Assembly: GCA_905221325.1 (NCBI GenBank)
Contig: CAJNCS010000002.1
Span: forward strand, 186,001-250,000
Source: a bacterium
GTDB lineage: Bacteria > Bacillota > Bacilli > Lactobacillales > Streptococcaceae
Length of the DNA: 64,000 nucleotides
Direction of reading: 5' to 3'
The notes under the pieces are model-generated. The model did not search any database and had not been told where the DNA came from. It was given only the letters and a program-made list of their open reading frames with translations. This document shows, one piece after another, positions 45,499-54,244 of this stretch (position 1 is the stretch's first letter; each line of letters opens with the position of its first letter). The position numbers were made by a program, and so were the translations under genes.

Positions 45499-46455
45499 AT
45501 GAAGACAAATCTTAAAGTAAATATTCTCTGGTTATTCCTTCTGTTAGCGGGTTATGGATTGATTAGCGTACTGGTTTCTGCTGGTGTTCTCAATCTATTC
45601 CATGTCCAAATTTTAGAACAAATTGGGATTAATATCATCCTTGCAGTAGGTTTGAACTTAATTGTCGGTTTTTCAGGACAATTCTCACTCGGTCATGCAG
45701 GTTTTATGGCAATTGGGGCTTATGCAGCAGCGATTATTGGTTCAAAATCACCAACCTATGGTGCCTTCTTTGGAGCAATGGTCTTGGGTGCCTTGATTTC
45801 TGGTGCAGTAGCTTTGCTTGTTGGGATTCCAACTCTACGCTTGAAGGGGGACTATCTGGCTGTTGCAACACTAGGTGTTTCAGAAATCATCCGTATCTTT
45901 ATCATTAATGGTGGAAGTTTGACCAACGGTGCTGCTGGTATCTTGGGTATTCCAAACTTTACCAACTGGCAAATGGTTTATCTATTTGTGGTGATCACAA
46001 CTATTGCAACTCTCAACTTCTTACGTAGTCCAATTGGACGCTCTACTCTATCTGTTCGTGAGGATGAGATTGCTGCAGAGTCCGTTGGGGTAAACACTAC
46101 AAAGATCAAGATTATCGCTTTTGTCTTTGGTGCTATTACAGCAAGTATTGCTGGTTCACTTCAGGCTGGTTTTATCGGATCTGTTGTCCCAAAAGATTAC
46201 ACCTTTATTAATTCCATCAATGTGTTGATTATCGTTGTATTTGGTGGACTTGGATCAATTACTGGTACCATCGTTTCAGCGATTGTTTTAGGAATTTTAA
46301 ATATGCTCCTTCAAGATGTTGCTAGCGTACGTATGATTATCTATGCTTTGGCTCTTGTATTGGTCATGATTTTCAGACCAGGTGGACTTCTTGGGACATG
46401 GGAATTAAGTCTATCACGTTTCTTTAAAAAATCTAAGAAGGAGGGACAAAACTAA
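45499..46455 (+). CDS. livM: Branched-chain amino acid ABC permease LivM
   Basis: 318 residues, about nine membrane segments, with NLIVGFSGQFSLGHAGFMAIGAY (in part GQFSLGHAGF), the LivM signature, and RSTLSVREDEIAAESVGVN as the coupling loop. Its stop overlaps the livG start by one base. Confidence 0.94.
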   Translation: MKTNLKVNILWLFLLLAGYGLISVLVSAGVLNLFHVQILEQIGINIILAVGLNLIVGFSGQFSLGHAGFMAIGAYAAAIIGSKSPTYGAFFGAMVLGALISGAVALLVGIPTLRLKGDYLAVATLGVSEIIRIFIINGGSLTNGAAGILGIPNFTNWQMVYLFVVITTIATLNFLRSPIGRSTLSVREDEIAAESVGVNTTKIKIIAFVFGAITASIAGSLQAGFIGSVVPKDYTFINSINVLIIVVFGGLGSITGTIVSAIVLGILNMLLQDVASVRMIIYALALVLVMIFRPGGLLGTWELSLSRFFKKSKKEGQN

Positions 46456-47219
46456 TGGCACTACTTGAAGTTAAACAGTTAACCAAACATTTTGGCGGTC
46501 TAACAGCTGTTGGAGATGTCACTCTTGAATTGAACGAGGGAGAATTGGTTGGTCTGATTGGACCAAACGGGGCAGGTAAAACAACCCTTTTCAATCTCTT
46601 GACTGGTGTTTATGAACCGAGCGAAGGTACAGTGACACTAGATGGTCACCTCCTAAATGGAAAAACTCCCTATAAGATTGCTTCACTTGGTCTCAGTCGT
46701 ACTTTCCAAAATATTCGTTTGTTCAAGGACTTGACAGTTTTGGAAAATGTTTTGATTGCATTTAGCAATCATCATAAACAACATGTCCTTGCGAGCTTCC
46801 TACGCCTACCAGCTTTTTATAAGAATGAGGAAGAATTAAAAAGCAAAGCTTTGGACTTGCTGAAGATTTTTGATTTGGATGGCGACGCAGATACTCTTGC
46901 TAAGAATCTGGCCTATGGTCAACAACGTCGATTAGAAATCGTTCGTGCTCTGGCAACCGAACCCAAGATTCTCTTTTTGGATGAACCTGCAGCTGGTATG
47001 AATCCTCAAGAAACAGCTGAATTGACAGAATTAATCCGTCGTATCAAAGATGAATTTAAAATTACCATCATGCTTATCGAACATGACATGAATTTGGTTA
47101 TGGAAGTCACTGAGCGTATCTATGTTCTTGAATATGGTCGGTTGATCGCTCATGGGACTCCGGATGAGATCAAGAACAACAAACGCGTTATCGAAGCTTA
47201 TCTAGGAGGTGAAGCCTGA
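46455..47219 (+). CDS. livG: Branched-chain amino acid ABC ATPase LivG
   Basis: 254 residues. Walker A GPNGAGKTT, the LivG-type signature LAYGQQRRLEIVRAL and Walker B ILFLDEPAAGMNP. One of two ATPases of the importer. Its last base is the first base of livF. Confidence 0.95.
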   Translation: MALLEVKQLTKHFGGLTAVGDVTLELNEGELVGLIGPNGAGKTTLFNLLTGVYEPSEGTVTLDGHLLNGKTPYKIASLGLSRTFQNIRLFKDLTVLENVLIAFSNHHKQHVLASFLRLPAFYKNEEELKSKALDLLKIFDLDGDADTLAKNLAYGQQRRLEIVRALATEPKILFLDEPAAGMNPQETAELTELIRRIKDEFKITIMLIEHDMNLVMEVTERIYVLEYGRLIAHGTPDEIKNNKRVIEAYLGGEA

Positions 47220-47929
47220 TGTCTATGTTAAAAGTTGAAAACCTCTCTGTGCATTACGGTATGATCCAAGCAGTTCGTGATGTAAGTTTCGAGGTTAATG
47301 AAGGTGAAGTTGTTTCCTTGATTGGTGCTAATGGTGCTGGTAAAACAACCGTTCTTCGTACCCTTTCAGGTTTGGTTCGTCCAAGTGCTGGTAAAATTCA
47401 GTTTTTGGGAAAAGAAATTCAAAAGTTGCCTGCGCAAAAAATTGTAGCAGGTGGCCTTTCACAAGTTCCTGAGGGACGCCATGTTTTCCCAGGTTTGACT
47501 GTTATGGAAAACTTAGAAATGGGAGCCTTTTTAAAGAAAAATCGTGAAGAAAATCAAGCTAACTTGAAAAAAGTCTTTTCACGCTTCCCTCGTCTGGAAG
47601 AACGTAAAAACCAAGATGCAGCAACTCTTTCAGGTGGTGAACAGCAGATGCTGGCTATGGGACGCGCTCTCATGTCTACACCTAAGCTCCTTCTCTTGGA
47701 TGAGCCGTCAATGGGACTTGCCCCGATCTTTATCCAAGAAATTTTTGATATCATTCAGGATATTCAGAAGCAAGGAACAACGGTTCTCCTAATTGAACAG
47801 AATGCTAACAAGGCCCTTGCTATCTCTGACCGAGGTTATGTGCTTGAAACAGGTAAGATTGTCCTATCAGGAACAGGAAAAGAACTCGCAGCATCAGACG
47901 AAGTCAGAAAAGCATATCTAGGTGGCTAA
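47219..47929 (+). CDS. livF: Branched-chain amino acid ABC ATPase LivF
   Basis: 236 residues. Walker A GANGAGKTT, signature LSGGEQQMLAMGRAL and Walker B LLLLDEPSMGLAP, as usual for LivF. It completes the importer. A 290-bp array of terminator-like repeats follows immediately. Confidence 0.95.
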   Translation: MSMLKVENLSVHYGMIQAVRDVSFEVNEGEVVSLIGANGAGKTTVLRTLSGLVRPSAGKIQFLGKEIQKLPAQKIVAGGLSQVPEGRHVFPGLTVMENLEMGAFLKKNREENQANLKKVFSRFPRLEERKNQDAATLSGGEQQMLAMGRALMSTPKLLLLDEPSMGLAPIFIQEIFDIIQDIQKQGTTVLLIEQNANKALAISDRGYVLETGKIVLSGTGKELAASDEVRKAYLGG

Positions 47930-47930
47930 A

Positions 47931-48222
47931 ACAATCCAGTGGATTGTTTTAGTCGGTGGATGAGAGTTGCGCAGCAATTCCCTTATAGTCCGGGGGACCT
48001 TTTTAGTCGGCAGATAGAGATTGCGTAGCAATCATCAGATCCAGTGGATTGTTTTAGTCGGTGGATGAGAGTTGCGGAAGCAATTCCTCTATAGTTCGGG
48101 GGACCTTTTTAGTCGGTAGATAAGGATTACGCAAGCAATTCTCCTCTGGTCTGGGAGACTAGTTTAGGTTGTGGACGGAGATTGCGAACGCAATCGTCAA
48201 ATCCAGTGGATTGTTTTAGTTG
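47931..48222 (+). repeat. Tandem array of terminator-like repeats
   Basis: Six degenerate units of about 50-57 bp start near 47931, 47987, 48038, 48092, 48149 and 48200. Each has a small GC hairpin (AATCC-AGT-GGATT, or GTCC-GGG-GGAC), a T run, the core TTTTAGTCGG and, in the first five, an inverted repeat of the TTGCG..AGCAA type. Odd and even units alternate. The first units serve as the terminator of liv; the rest are extra copies. Confidence 0.8.
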
Positions 48223-48240
48223 GCATATGAATTTGAAGAG

Positions 48241-48325
48241 CTCCAAATTTGGGGTTCTTTTTTCGTTTGCTTACTATTTTGATGGGCCTGATTTGAGCAT
48301 CCGTTTTCTTAATATAGAATCTAAC
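48241..48325. other. Spacer before the accessory cassette
   Basis: An AATTTG / CAAATT hairpin with TTCTTTTTT behind it (about 48229-48266) may be one more terminator. No gene is seen. Confidence 0.5.
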
Positions 48326-48354
48326 TTGACAAAAGTGTGTGTTCATCATATAAT
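48326..48354 (+). promoter_or_regulatory. Promoter of the HTH-LicC-LicA cassette
   Basis: TTGACA (48326-48331), 17-bp spacer, TATAAT (48349-48354): a consensus promoter. Confidence 0.85.
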
Positions 48355-48391
48355 TAAATAAACAAAAATATTGAACAAAGAGGCTGAAGAT

Positions 48392-50170
48392 ATGCTATCA
48401 GAAAAACAATTTAAACTTTTACGTTTTTTGTTGACTCACAAAGACGAAAACTTTACGCAGAGACAATTGGCTGAACAGCTAGACATCGCTTTGGGGACGG
48501 TAAATAATCTTCTCAAGGAATGTAAAGAAGAGAAGTGGATCAGTGAGGAAAATCACTTAACTGACTTAGGTGAGGAGGCTTTGGCTCCGTATCAGGTGAA
48601 GAATGCCATTATCATGGCTGCAGGTATGAGTAGCCGCTTTGCTCCTTTGTCTTATGAGCTACCTAAAGGATTGCTTCAAGTTAAAGGTGAGCGTTTGATT
48701 GAGAGAGAAATTAAGCAATTGCAAGAAGCTGGGATAGAGGACATTACAGTTATTGTAGGATATCTGCAAGAAAAAATGTTCTATCTGGCAGAAAAGTTTG
48801 GCGTTAAAATCGTTGTGAATAATGATTACTACAAGTACAACAACTGTTCTTCTCTCATGCTAGTCAGAGATCAACTTTCTAACACTTATATTTGCTCTTC
48901 GGATAATTATTTTGTAGAAAATCCGTTTGAACGATACATTTACAGGGGTTATTATTCGACTATATTTGCAGAAGGGGACACAGACGAATACTGCTCTAAG
49001 GAAGACTCCAATCACACGATTATCGATATTCAAATCGGTGGGACGAATACTTGGGCTATGGTAGGGCATGTTTATTTTGATCGTGCATTTAGTGAAAAAT
49101 TCGTAGACATTTTAGAAACTGAATTTAAGCATGAACCATATCGCGAACAGCTCTGGGAAGATTATTATAGTCGTCACGTCAAAGAACTTCCTTTGGAAGC
49201 TCGGCATTATTCAGCAGACATTGTTAAGGAGTTTGATTCACTAGATGAGTTGCGTCAGTTTGATGAACACTATTTGGTGAATACTAATTCGGAAATCATT
49301 GATAACATCTGTAAGACATTAGGATGTATAGCTTCAGATATTGTCAATATTAAACCCCTAAAAGACGGTTTAACCAACACTTCGTTTTCATTTGACTGCC
49401 TAGGGAAGAAATATGTTTACCGTCATCCAGGTAGAGGAACGGAGAATTATATCGATCGTGCTAGTGAAGCGGCTTCCATGGAAATTGCTGCAAAATTGAA
49501 GATTGACCGTACCTTTGTCGCTATGAACAAGGATGAGGGCTGGAAAATTTCAGAATTTATCCCTAACGCCAAGCAACTAGATTATGATAATTGGGATGAT
49601 GTAGCAAAAGCAATGGAGCTCTTGAGACGCTTGCACCAATCTGGAGAAAAAACGAATCATTCCTTTAATCAATTTGAGGGAATTGATGATTTTAGACAAA
49701 AATTAAAGGCTAGCAATCGTTTTGAATTTGATGGGCTTGAAGAGTTAGATAAGAATGTCTCAGTTCTCGAGAAGCTTTTACAAGAAGATCAAACGAAAAA
49801 GGTTCTCTGCCACGGAGATTCTTATAGCCCGAATTTCTTGTTGAATGAAGCTGGCGAAATGAGCTTGATTGATTGGGAATATTCTGGTATGGGAGATCCA
49901 GCAGGAGATTTAGGAACCTTTATCGGGTGTTCAAATTATACAGTAGAAGAAGCTGAAAAGGTACTTGAAATCTATCTACAAGAAGTTCCGGACAAGAAAA
50001 CCAAACGTCACTATTTTGCCTATGTATCAGTGACTTCGTATTATTGGTTTTTGTGGGCCCTGTTTCAAGAAAGCGTTGGAAAACCAGTAGGTGAATTTCT
50101 TTATATCTGGTATCGTTATACCAAGCAGTATGGAAAACTTGCATTAGATTTATATTTAGAGGAGAATTGA
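48392..50170 (+). CDS. HTH-LicC-LicA trifunctional fusion: regulator, NTP transferase, kinase
   Basis: 592 residues from the ATG at 48392 (AGAGG eight bases upstream; an upstream TTG at 48371 lacks an RBS). Residues 1-65 are a winged HTH (FTQRQLAEQLDIALGTVNNL). Residues 70-300 are a LicC-like nucleotidyltransferase: AAGMSSRFAPLSYELPKG, VIVGYLQEKM, YNNCSSL, SSDNYF. Residues 305-592 are a LicA/choline-kinase-like phosphotransferase: Brenner motif HGDSYSPNFLL (His474) and DWEYSGMGDP (from Asp494). LicA phosphorylates choline and LicC makes CDP-choline; fused here with a DNA-binding domain, followed by transporters. The true substrate is unproven and could be another amino alcohol. Confidence 0.8.
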   Translation: MLSEKQFKLLRFLLTHKDENFTQRQLAEQLDIALGTVNNLLKECKEEKWISEENHLTDLGEEALAPYQVKNAIIMAAGMSSRFAPLSYELPKGLLQVKGERLIEREIKQLQEAGIEDITVIVGYLQEKMFYLAEKFGVKIVVNNDYYKYNNCSSLMLVRDQLSNTYICSSDNYFVENPFERYIYRGYYSTIFAEGDTDEYCSKEDSNHTIIDIQIGGTNTWAMVGHVYFDRAFSEKFVDILETEFKHEPYREQLWEDYYSRHVKELPLEARHYSADIVKEFDSLDELRQFDEHYLVNTNSEIIDNICKTLGCIASDIVNIKPLKDGLTNTSFSFDCLGKKYVYRHPGRGTENYIDRASEAASMEIAAKLKIDRTFVAMNKDEGWKISEFIPNAKQLDYDNWDDVAKAMELLRRLHQSGEKTNHSFNQFEGIDDFRQKLKASNRFEFDGLEELDKNVSVLEKLLQEDQTKKVLCHGDSYSPNFLLNEAGEMSLIDWEYSGMGDPAGDLGTFIGCSNYTVEEAEKVLEIYLQEVPDKKTKRHYFAYVSVTSYYWFLWALFQESVGKPVGEFLYIWYRYTKQYGKLALDLYLEEN

Positions 50171-50171
50171 G

Positions 50172-50357
50172 ATGAAACCGACGTCAGAAATTGAAGAATT
50201 AATAGCAAATGAAACGAAAAGAAGGCTAGAAGAAATGGAATCACCAAACTATGTGTTTGCTCAGCCATTTCTAAAAAGTGATTTTACTATAGTCATTGGC
50301 TTAGTTCTAATTAACCTTATTCTGATTATTCTAGCCATGACAGGAGGTATTCAATAA
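50172..50357 (+). CDS. 61-residue single-span membrane protein
   Basis: An acidic helical N-terminus (TSEIEELIANETKRRLEEME), then one membrane segment (about 37-57, FTIVIGLVLINLILIILAMTGG). It starts one base after the fusion gene's stop and ends one base before the first NCS1 transporter, so it is part of the operon. No family is recognised; an accessory subunit of the transporter is plausible. A copy of its last codons, but not the whole gene, also precedes the second transporter. Confidence 0.7.
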   Translation: MKPTSEIEELIANETKRRLEEMESPNYVFAQPFLKSDFTIVIGLVLINLILIILAMTGGIQ

Positions 50358-50358
50358 A

Positions 50359-51786
50359 ATGTCTAAGATGAATGACTTCATTCAACAGGAGACCATAACG
50401 GGAATTGTTCCCATGACCAACAAGGATCGTCAGTATTCTTTCTGGGATCTCTTTCTGTCGACAAGTGGTTTTGCCATCGCAACTTGGTGTTATACCCAAG
50501 GAGCCTATGTGGCTCAATATTTGACTTTTAATCAGATGTTGATTAATATTTTTAGTTTTAACATTATCTGGGTCTTTATTGAATGTCTCCCAATTCTGTT
50601 TGCGGTTAAATATGGAATTGATTTGTGGATTTGGTTGAGGGCTGTCCTCGGAAAAAAAGGAGTGGCCTTGCTATCAACCATTATTAGTTTGGCTAACTTT
50701 GGCTGGTATGCCGTTGCGGCCAATCTTTTTGCTAGCTCCATGATTCATTTGGCAAATAATTTCGGTCTTGGTTTAGACAAGGGAGTATGGGCACCTATTC
50801 TTGGTACACTCTGTGTTCTTCTTGGAACTCTTATTGCTCTAGGGGGTCCAGAAGTGATTAAATGGACCAATCGATTCTTGGTTATCGCCCTGTTGATTGT
50901 CGGTCTCATTATCGTTGGAATCTGTTTTGTAGCTGTGCCTATCACTGACATTATGAACATTCAACCAGCTACCCAAGGAGATTTAACTCCATTAGAACGC
51001 TTCATGCTTTCTGGAGAAGGAAATGTTGCCTTTGCCTTTTCTTGGTCTACACAGGCATTGGTTTTACCACGTTTAGCAAAATCAGAACGTAGTGGTTATT
51101 GGGCTACAGCCTTATCATACGGAGTTGTGGCTCCATTCTTCGTTGCGACAGGTGGAGTCATGGCTCTAGCCATGTTTGTCAAAACAGGTGTTTATGAAAG
51201 TGATCCAACAACCATGCTGTCAACTCTAAGCACCCCAGCCTTTGCCCTCTTAAGTCTACTACTAGTAGCCTTTGCCAATATTGGAACTCAGGGGACAGGA
51301 TCGTATGTGAATTGTATGATTGTTAAAAGCGGGATGCCAAAAGTAAGCTATAAACTAATGGTTTGGATTGCCATGGTTTACGTGAGCCTACTTACAATCT
51401 GGGGAGGAGTGGAAGAGTACTTCGGTTCCTTCATCTCACTAGCCGCCTATATTCAGGGGCCAATTATTGGTATGATCGTTGTTGACTACTTTATCTTAAG
51501 AAAACGAAAACTTGATTTGCGTTCAGCCTATTTCCTTGAGGGACATAAAGCTTATGAGTTTACTAAAGGATTTAACTTGGTTGGCTTGTCTTGCGTCTTT
51601 ATCTCCTTGTTGGTTGCAGTACTATTTGTTTATAACCCTGTAACAGCACAAATTCAAAGTTCAATCTTTTTAATCACAACTGGTAGTGGCTTTACTGCGA
51701 TCTTTGGAGGTTTATTGTACTGGCTAGCTAGCTTAACTCCTTTAAAACGCTATATGATCAAGGATCGAGATTCCGTTACGATTTAA
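50359..51786 (+). CDS. NCS1-family (cytosine/purine permease-like) transporter, copy 1
   Basis: 475 residues with about twelve membrane segments and a pattern of the nucleobase:cation symporter-1 family (FWDLFLSTSGFAIATWCYTQGAYVAQYL in part; IQGPIIGMIVVDYF). NCS1 members import nucleobases, thiamine precursors, hydantoins and related amines. RBS GGAGG lies within the preceding small gene. Co-transcription with a LicC-LicA fusion suggests it brings in that enzyme's substrate. About 94 percent identical to copy 2 by hand count. Confidence 0.85.
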   Translation: MSKMNDFIQQETITGIVPMTNKDRQYSFWDLFLSTSGFAIATWCYTQGAYVAQYLTFNQMLINIFSFNIIWVFIECLPILFAVKYGIDLWIWLRAVLGKKGVALLSTIISLANFGWYAVAANLFASSMIHLANNFGLGLDKGVWAPILGTLCVLLGTLIALGGPEVIKWTNRFLVIALLIVGLIIVGICFVAVPITDIMNIQPATQGDLTPLERFMLSGEGNVAFAFSWSTQALVLPRLAKSERSGYWATALSYGVVAPFFVATGGVMALAMFVKTGVYESDPTTMLSTLSTPAFALLSLLLVAFANIGTQGTGSYVNCMIVKSGMPKVSYKLMVWIAMVYVSLLTIWGGVEEYFGSFISLAAYIQGPIIGMIVVDYFILRKRKLDLRSAYFLEGHKAYEFTKGFNLVGLSCVFISLLVAVLFVYNPVTAQIQSSIFLITTGSGFTAIFGGLLYWLASLTPLKRYMIKDRDSVTI

Positions 51787-51918
51787 GGATAAATGAAAAC
51801 CTTAATCTATATCTATTCGCTTCCTCTTTCTTAAAAGTTTATTTTACATAAGTAATTGATGTGATTCTAGTCAATCATATTCTGATTATCCTAGCCATGA
51901 CAGGAGGTATTCAATAAA
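51787..51918 (+). repeat. Junction of the transporter duplication
   Basis: About 50 bases before copy 2 (51868-51918) repeat the 3' end of the 61-residue gene (50306-50358), including CTAGCCATGACAGGAGGTAT and thus the RBS. The rest of the small gene is missing here, so the duplicated block began inside it. No promoter is evident. Confidence 0.8.
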
Positions 51919-53346
51919 ATGTCCAAGATGAATGACTTCATTCAACAGGAGACCATAACGGGAATCGTTCCCATGACCAACAAGGATCGTCAGTATTCTT
52001 TCTGGGATCTCTTCTTATCGACAAGTGGTTTTGCCATCGCAACTTGGTGTTATACCCAAGGAGCTTATGTGGCTCAATATTTGACCTTTAATCAAATGTT
52101 GATTAATATTTTTAGTTTCAACATTATCTGGGTTTTTATCGAATGTCTCCCAATCTTGTTTGCTGTTAAATATGGAATTGATTTATGGATTTGGTTGAGA
52201 GCCGTTCTAGGTAGAAAAGGGGTGGCCGTTCTATCAACCGTGATTAGTCTGGCAAATTTTGGTTGGTACGCCGTTACCGCCAATCTTTTTGCCAGCTCCA
52301 TGATTCATTTGGCAAATAATTTTGGGCTTGGTTTAGACAAGGGAGTATGGGCACCGATTCTAGGTACCCTCTGTGTTCTCCTTGGAACGCTGATTGCTCT
52401 TGGGGGGCCAGAGGTGATTAAAGGCACTAATCGCTTTCTAGTGGTAGCCTTGTTATTTGTCGGTCTCATTATCGTTGGGATCTGTTTTGTTGCGGTTCCG
52501 ATTAGGGATATTATGAATGTCCAACCTGCCATCCAAGAAAATTTGACACCGATTGAACGTTTTATGATGTCAGGGGAAGGAAATGTGGCCGTAGCCTTTT
52601 CTTGGTCTACACAAGCCTTTGTCTTACCACGTTTGGCAAAATCAGAACGCAGTGGCTATTGGGCTACAGCCTTGTCATACGGGGTTGTTGCGCCATTCTT
52701 TGCTGCGACAGGTGGAGTAATGGCTTTGGCTATGTTTGTCAAAACAGGTGTCTATGAAAGTGACCCAACGACGATGCTTTCAACTCTAAGCACACCAGCC
52801 TTTGCGCTTTTAAGTTTACTACTGGTAGCTTTTGCTAATATTGGAACCCAGGGTACAGGATCGTACGTGAACTGTATGATTGTAAAAAGTGGGATGCCCA
52901 AAGTAAGCTATAGACTAATGGTTTGGATTGCTATGGTTTATGTGAGTCTACTTACGATTTGGGGAGGAGTGGATGAATACTTCGGTTCCTTCATCTCGCT
53001 GGCGGCCTATATTCAAGGACCCATTATCGGAATGATCGTTGTTGACTATTTTATCTTAAGAAAACGAAAACTCGATTTGCGTTCAGCCTATTTCCTTGAA
53101 GGACATGACGCCTATGAGTTTACAAATGGATTTAATCTGGTAGGATTATCTTGTGTAATCATTTCCTTGTTAGTTGCAGTACTATTTGTTTACAACCCTA
53201 TAACAAAGCATATCCAGAGTCCTATGTTCTTGCTCACAACTGGTAGTGGCTTTACTGCGATCCTTGGTGGTCTATTGTACTGGTTAGCTAGCTTAACTCC
53301 TTTAAAACGCTATATGATTAAGGATAGAGATTCAGTTACTATTTAA
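51919..53346 (+). CDS. NCS1-family (cytosine/purine permease-like) transporter, copy 2
   Basis: 475 residues, same length and family as copy 1. About 29 residues differ, concentrated at roughly 160-240 and 430-465, including Trp-to-Gly after EVIK and Phe/Val, Leu/Phe changes in a membrane segment around 220-240. The first 200 bases are nearly identical to copy 1 while later parts show many silent changes. The copies may differ in substrate or affinity. Terminator at 53351. Confidence 0.85.
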   Translation: MSKMNDFIQQETITGIVPMTNKDRQYSFWDLFLSTSGFAIATWCYTQGAYVAQYLTFNQMLINIFSFNIIWVFIECLPILFAVKYGIDLWIWLRAVLGRKGVAVLSTVISLANFGWYAVTANLFASSMIHLANNFGLGLDKGVWAPILGTLCVLLGTLIALGGPEVIKGTNRFLVVALLFVGLIIVGICFVAVPIRDIMNVQPAIQENLTPIERFMMSGEGNVAVAFSWSTQAFVLPRLAKSERSGYWATALSYGVVAPFFAATGGVMALAMFVKTGVYESDPTTMLSTLSTPAFALLSLLLVAFANIGTQGTGSYVNCMIVKSGMPKVSYRLMVWIAMVYVSLLTIWGGVDEYFGSFISLAAYIQGPIIGMIVVDYFILRKRKLDLRSAYFLEGHDAYEFTNGFNLVGLSCVIISLLVAVLFVYNPITKHIQSPMFLLTTGSGFTAILGGLLYWLASLTPLKRYMIKDRDSVTI

Positions 53347-53350
53347 GGAT

Positions 53351-53377
53351 AGAGGGAACTTTGGTTCTCTCTTTTTT
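53351..53377 (+). terminator. Terminator of the accessory cassette
   Basis: AGAGGGAAC / GGTTCTCTCT stem with one G-T pair, then a T run. Confidence 0.8.
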
Positions 53378-53419
53378 GTGATTAAATGTTACAAAATCTT
53401 GAAAAAGAGATGAAAGCGT

Positions 53420-53448
53420 TTGATAGTTTTTGTAAGAAAGTGTATAAT
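53420..53448 (+). promoter_or_regulatory. Promoter of the CBS/ACT gene
   Basis: TTGATA (53420-53425), 17-bp spacer, TATAAT (53443-53448). Confidence 0.8.
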
Positions 53449-53477
53449 TATAGTAGCAATAAAGAAGGAGAAGTCTC

Positions 53478-54134
53478 ATGGCAGTTAAAGATTTTATGAC
53501 CCGTAAGGTAGTTTATATCAGTCCAGATACGACTGTAGCACATGCAGCAGATTTGATGCGCGAGCAAGGCTTGCACCGTTTACCTGTTATCGAAAATGAC
53601 CAATTAGTTGGTCTGGTAACAGAAGGAACCATTGCGGAAGCCAGCCCATCTAAAGCAACCAGCCTCTCTATCTATGAGATGAATTATCTTCTCAATAAGA
53701 CCAAAGTCAAAGATGTTATGATTCGGGATGTCATCACAGTGTCGGGTTATGCTAGTCTAGAAGATGCGACCTATCTCATGTTGAAGAATAAAATCGGTAT
53801 TCTTCCAGTTGTGGATAACCAACAGGTTTATGGTGTGATTACAGATCGTGATGTTTTTCAGGCTTTTCTAGAAATTGCTGGCTACGGCGAGGAAGGGATT
53901 CGCGTTCGGTTTATTACGGAAAATGAAGTTGGTGTTTTAGGCAAGATTGTAACCTTGATTGTAGAAGAAAATCTGAATATTTCACACACAGTCAATATTC
54001 CGCGCAAGGATGGTAAGGTCGTGATTGAAGTTCAAATTGATGGGACGATTGATTTAACCTTCCTGAAGGAGAAATTTGAAGCGCAAGGTATCCAAGTAGA
54101 GGAGATTGCTCGAACCTCTGCTAAAAAGTTATAA
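53478..54134 (+). CDS. CBS-pair and ACT domain protein (AcuB-like)
   Basis: 218 residues: two CBS domains (about 1-60, MTRKVVYISPDTTVAHAADLM; and 75-135, VMIRDVITVSGYASLEDATYLM) followed by an ACT-like domain (VRFITENEVGVLGKIVTLI). CBS pairs bind adenine nucleotides and ACT domains bind small molecules, so this is a sensor-like protein. AcuB of B. subtilis has the same layout, but no acetoin-use genes are nearby. Role unknown. Confidence 0.85.
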   Translation: MAVKDFMTRKVVYISPDTTVAHAADLMREQGLHRLPVIENDQLVGLVTEGTIAEASPSKATSLSIYEMNYLLNKTKVKDVMIRDVITVSGYASLEDATYLMLKNKIGILPVVDNQQVYGVITDRDVFQAFLEIAGYGEEGIRVRFITENEVGVLGKIVTLIVEENLNISHTVNIPRKDGKVVIEVQIDGTIDLTFLKEKFEAQGIQVEEIARTSAKKL

Positions 54135-54244
54135 AATGGAGGGTGAAAGTCCTCTTTTTTGTATACAATTTGAAATAACAAGCAAAATATGGAAAGAAAT
54201 GAGAGAATGTGGTATAATGAAACGATGTGAATAAAGGAGTATTT

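Noticed and set aside
47931..48222. Repeat array considered as a CRISPR
   Set aside because: Units differ in sequence, include T runs and hairpins, have no constant repeat with unique spacers, and no cas genes are nearby.
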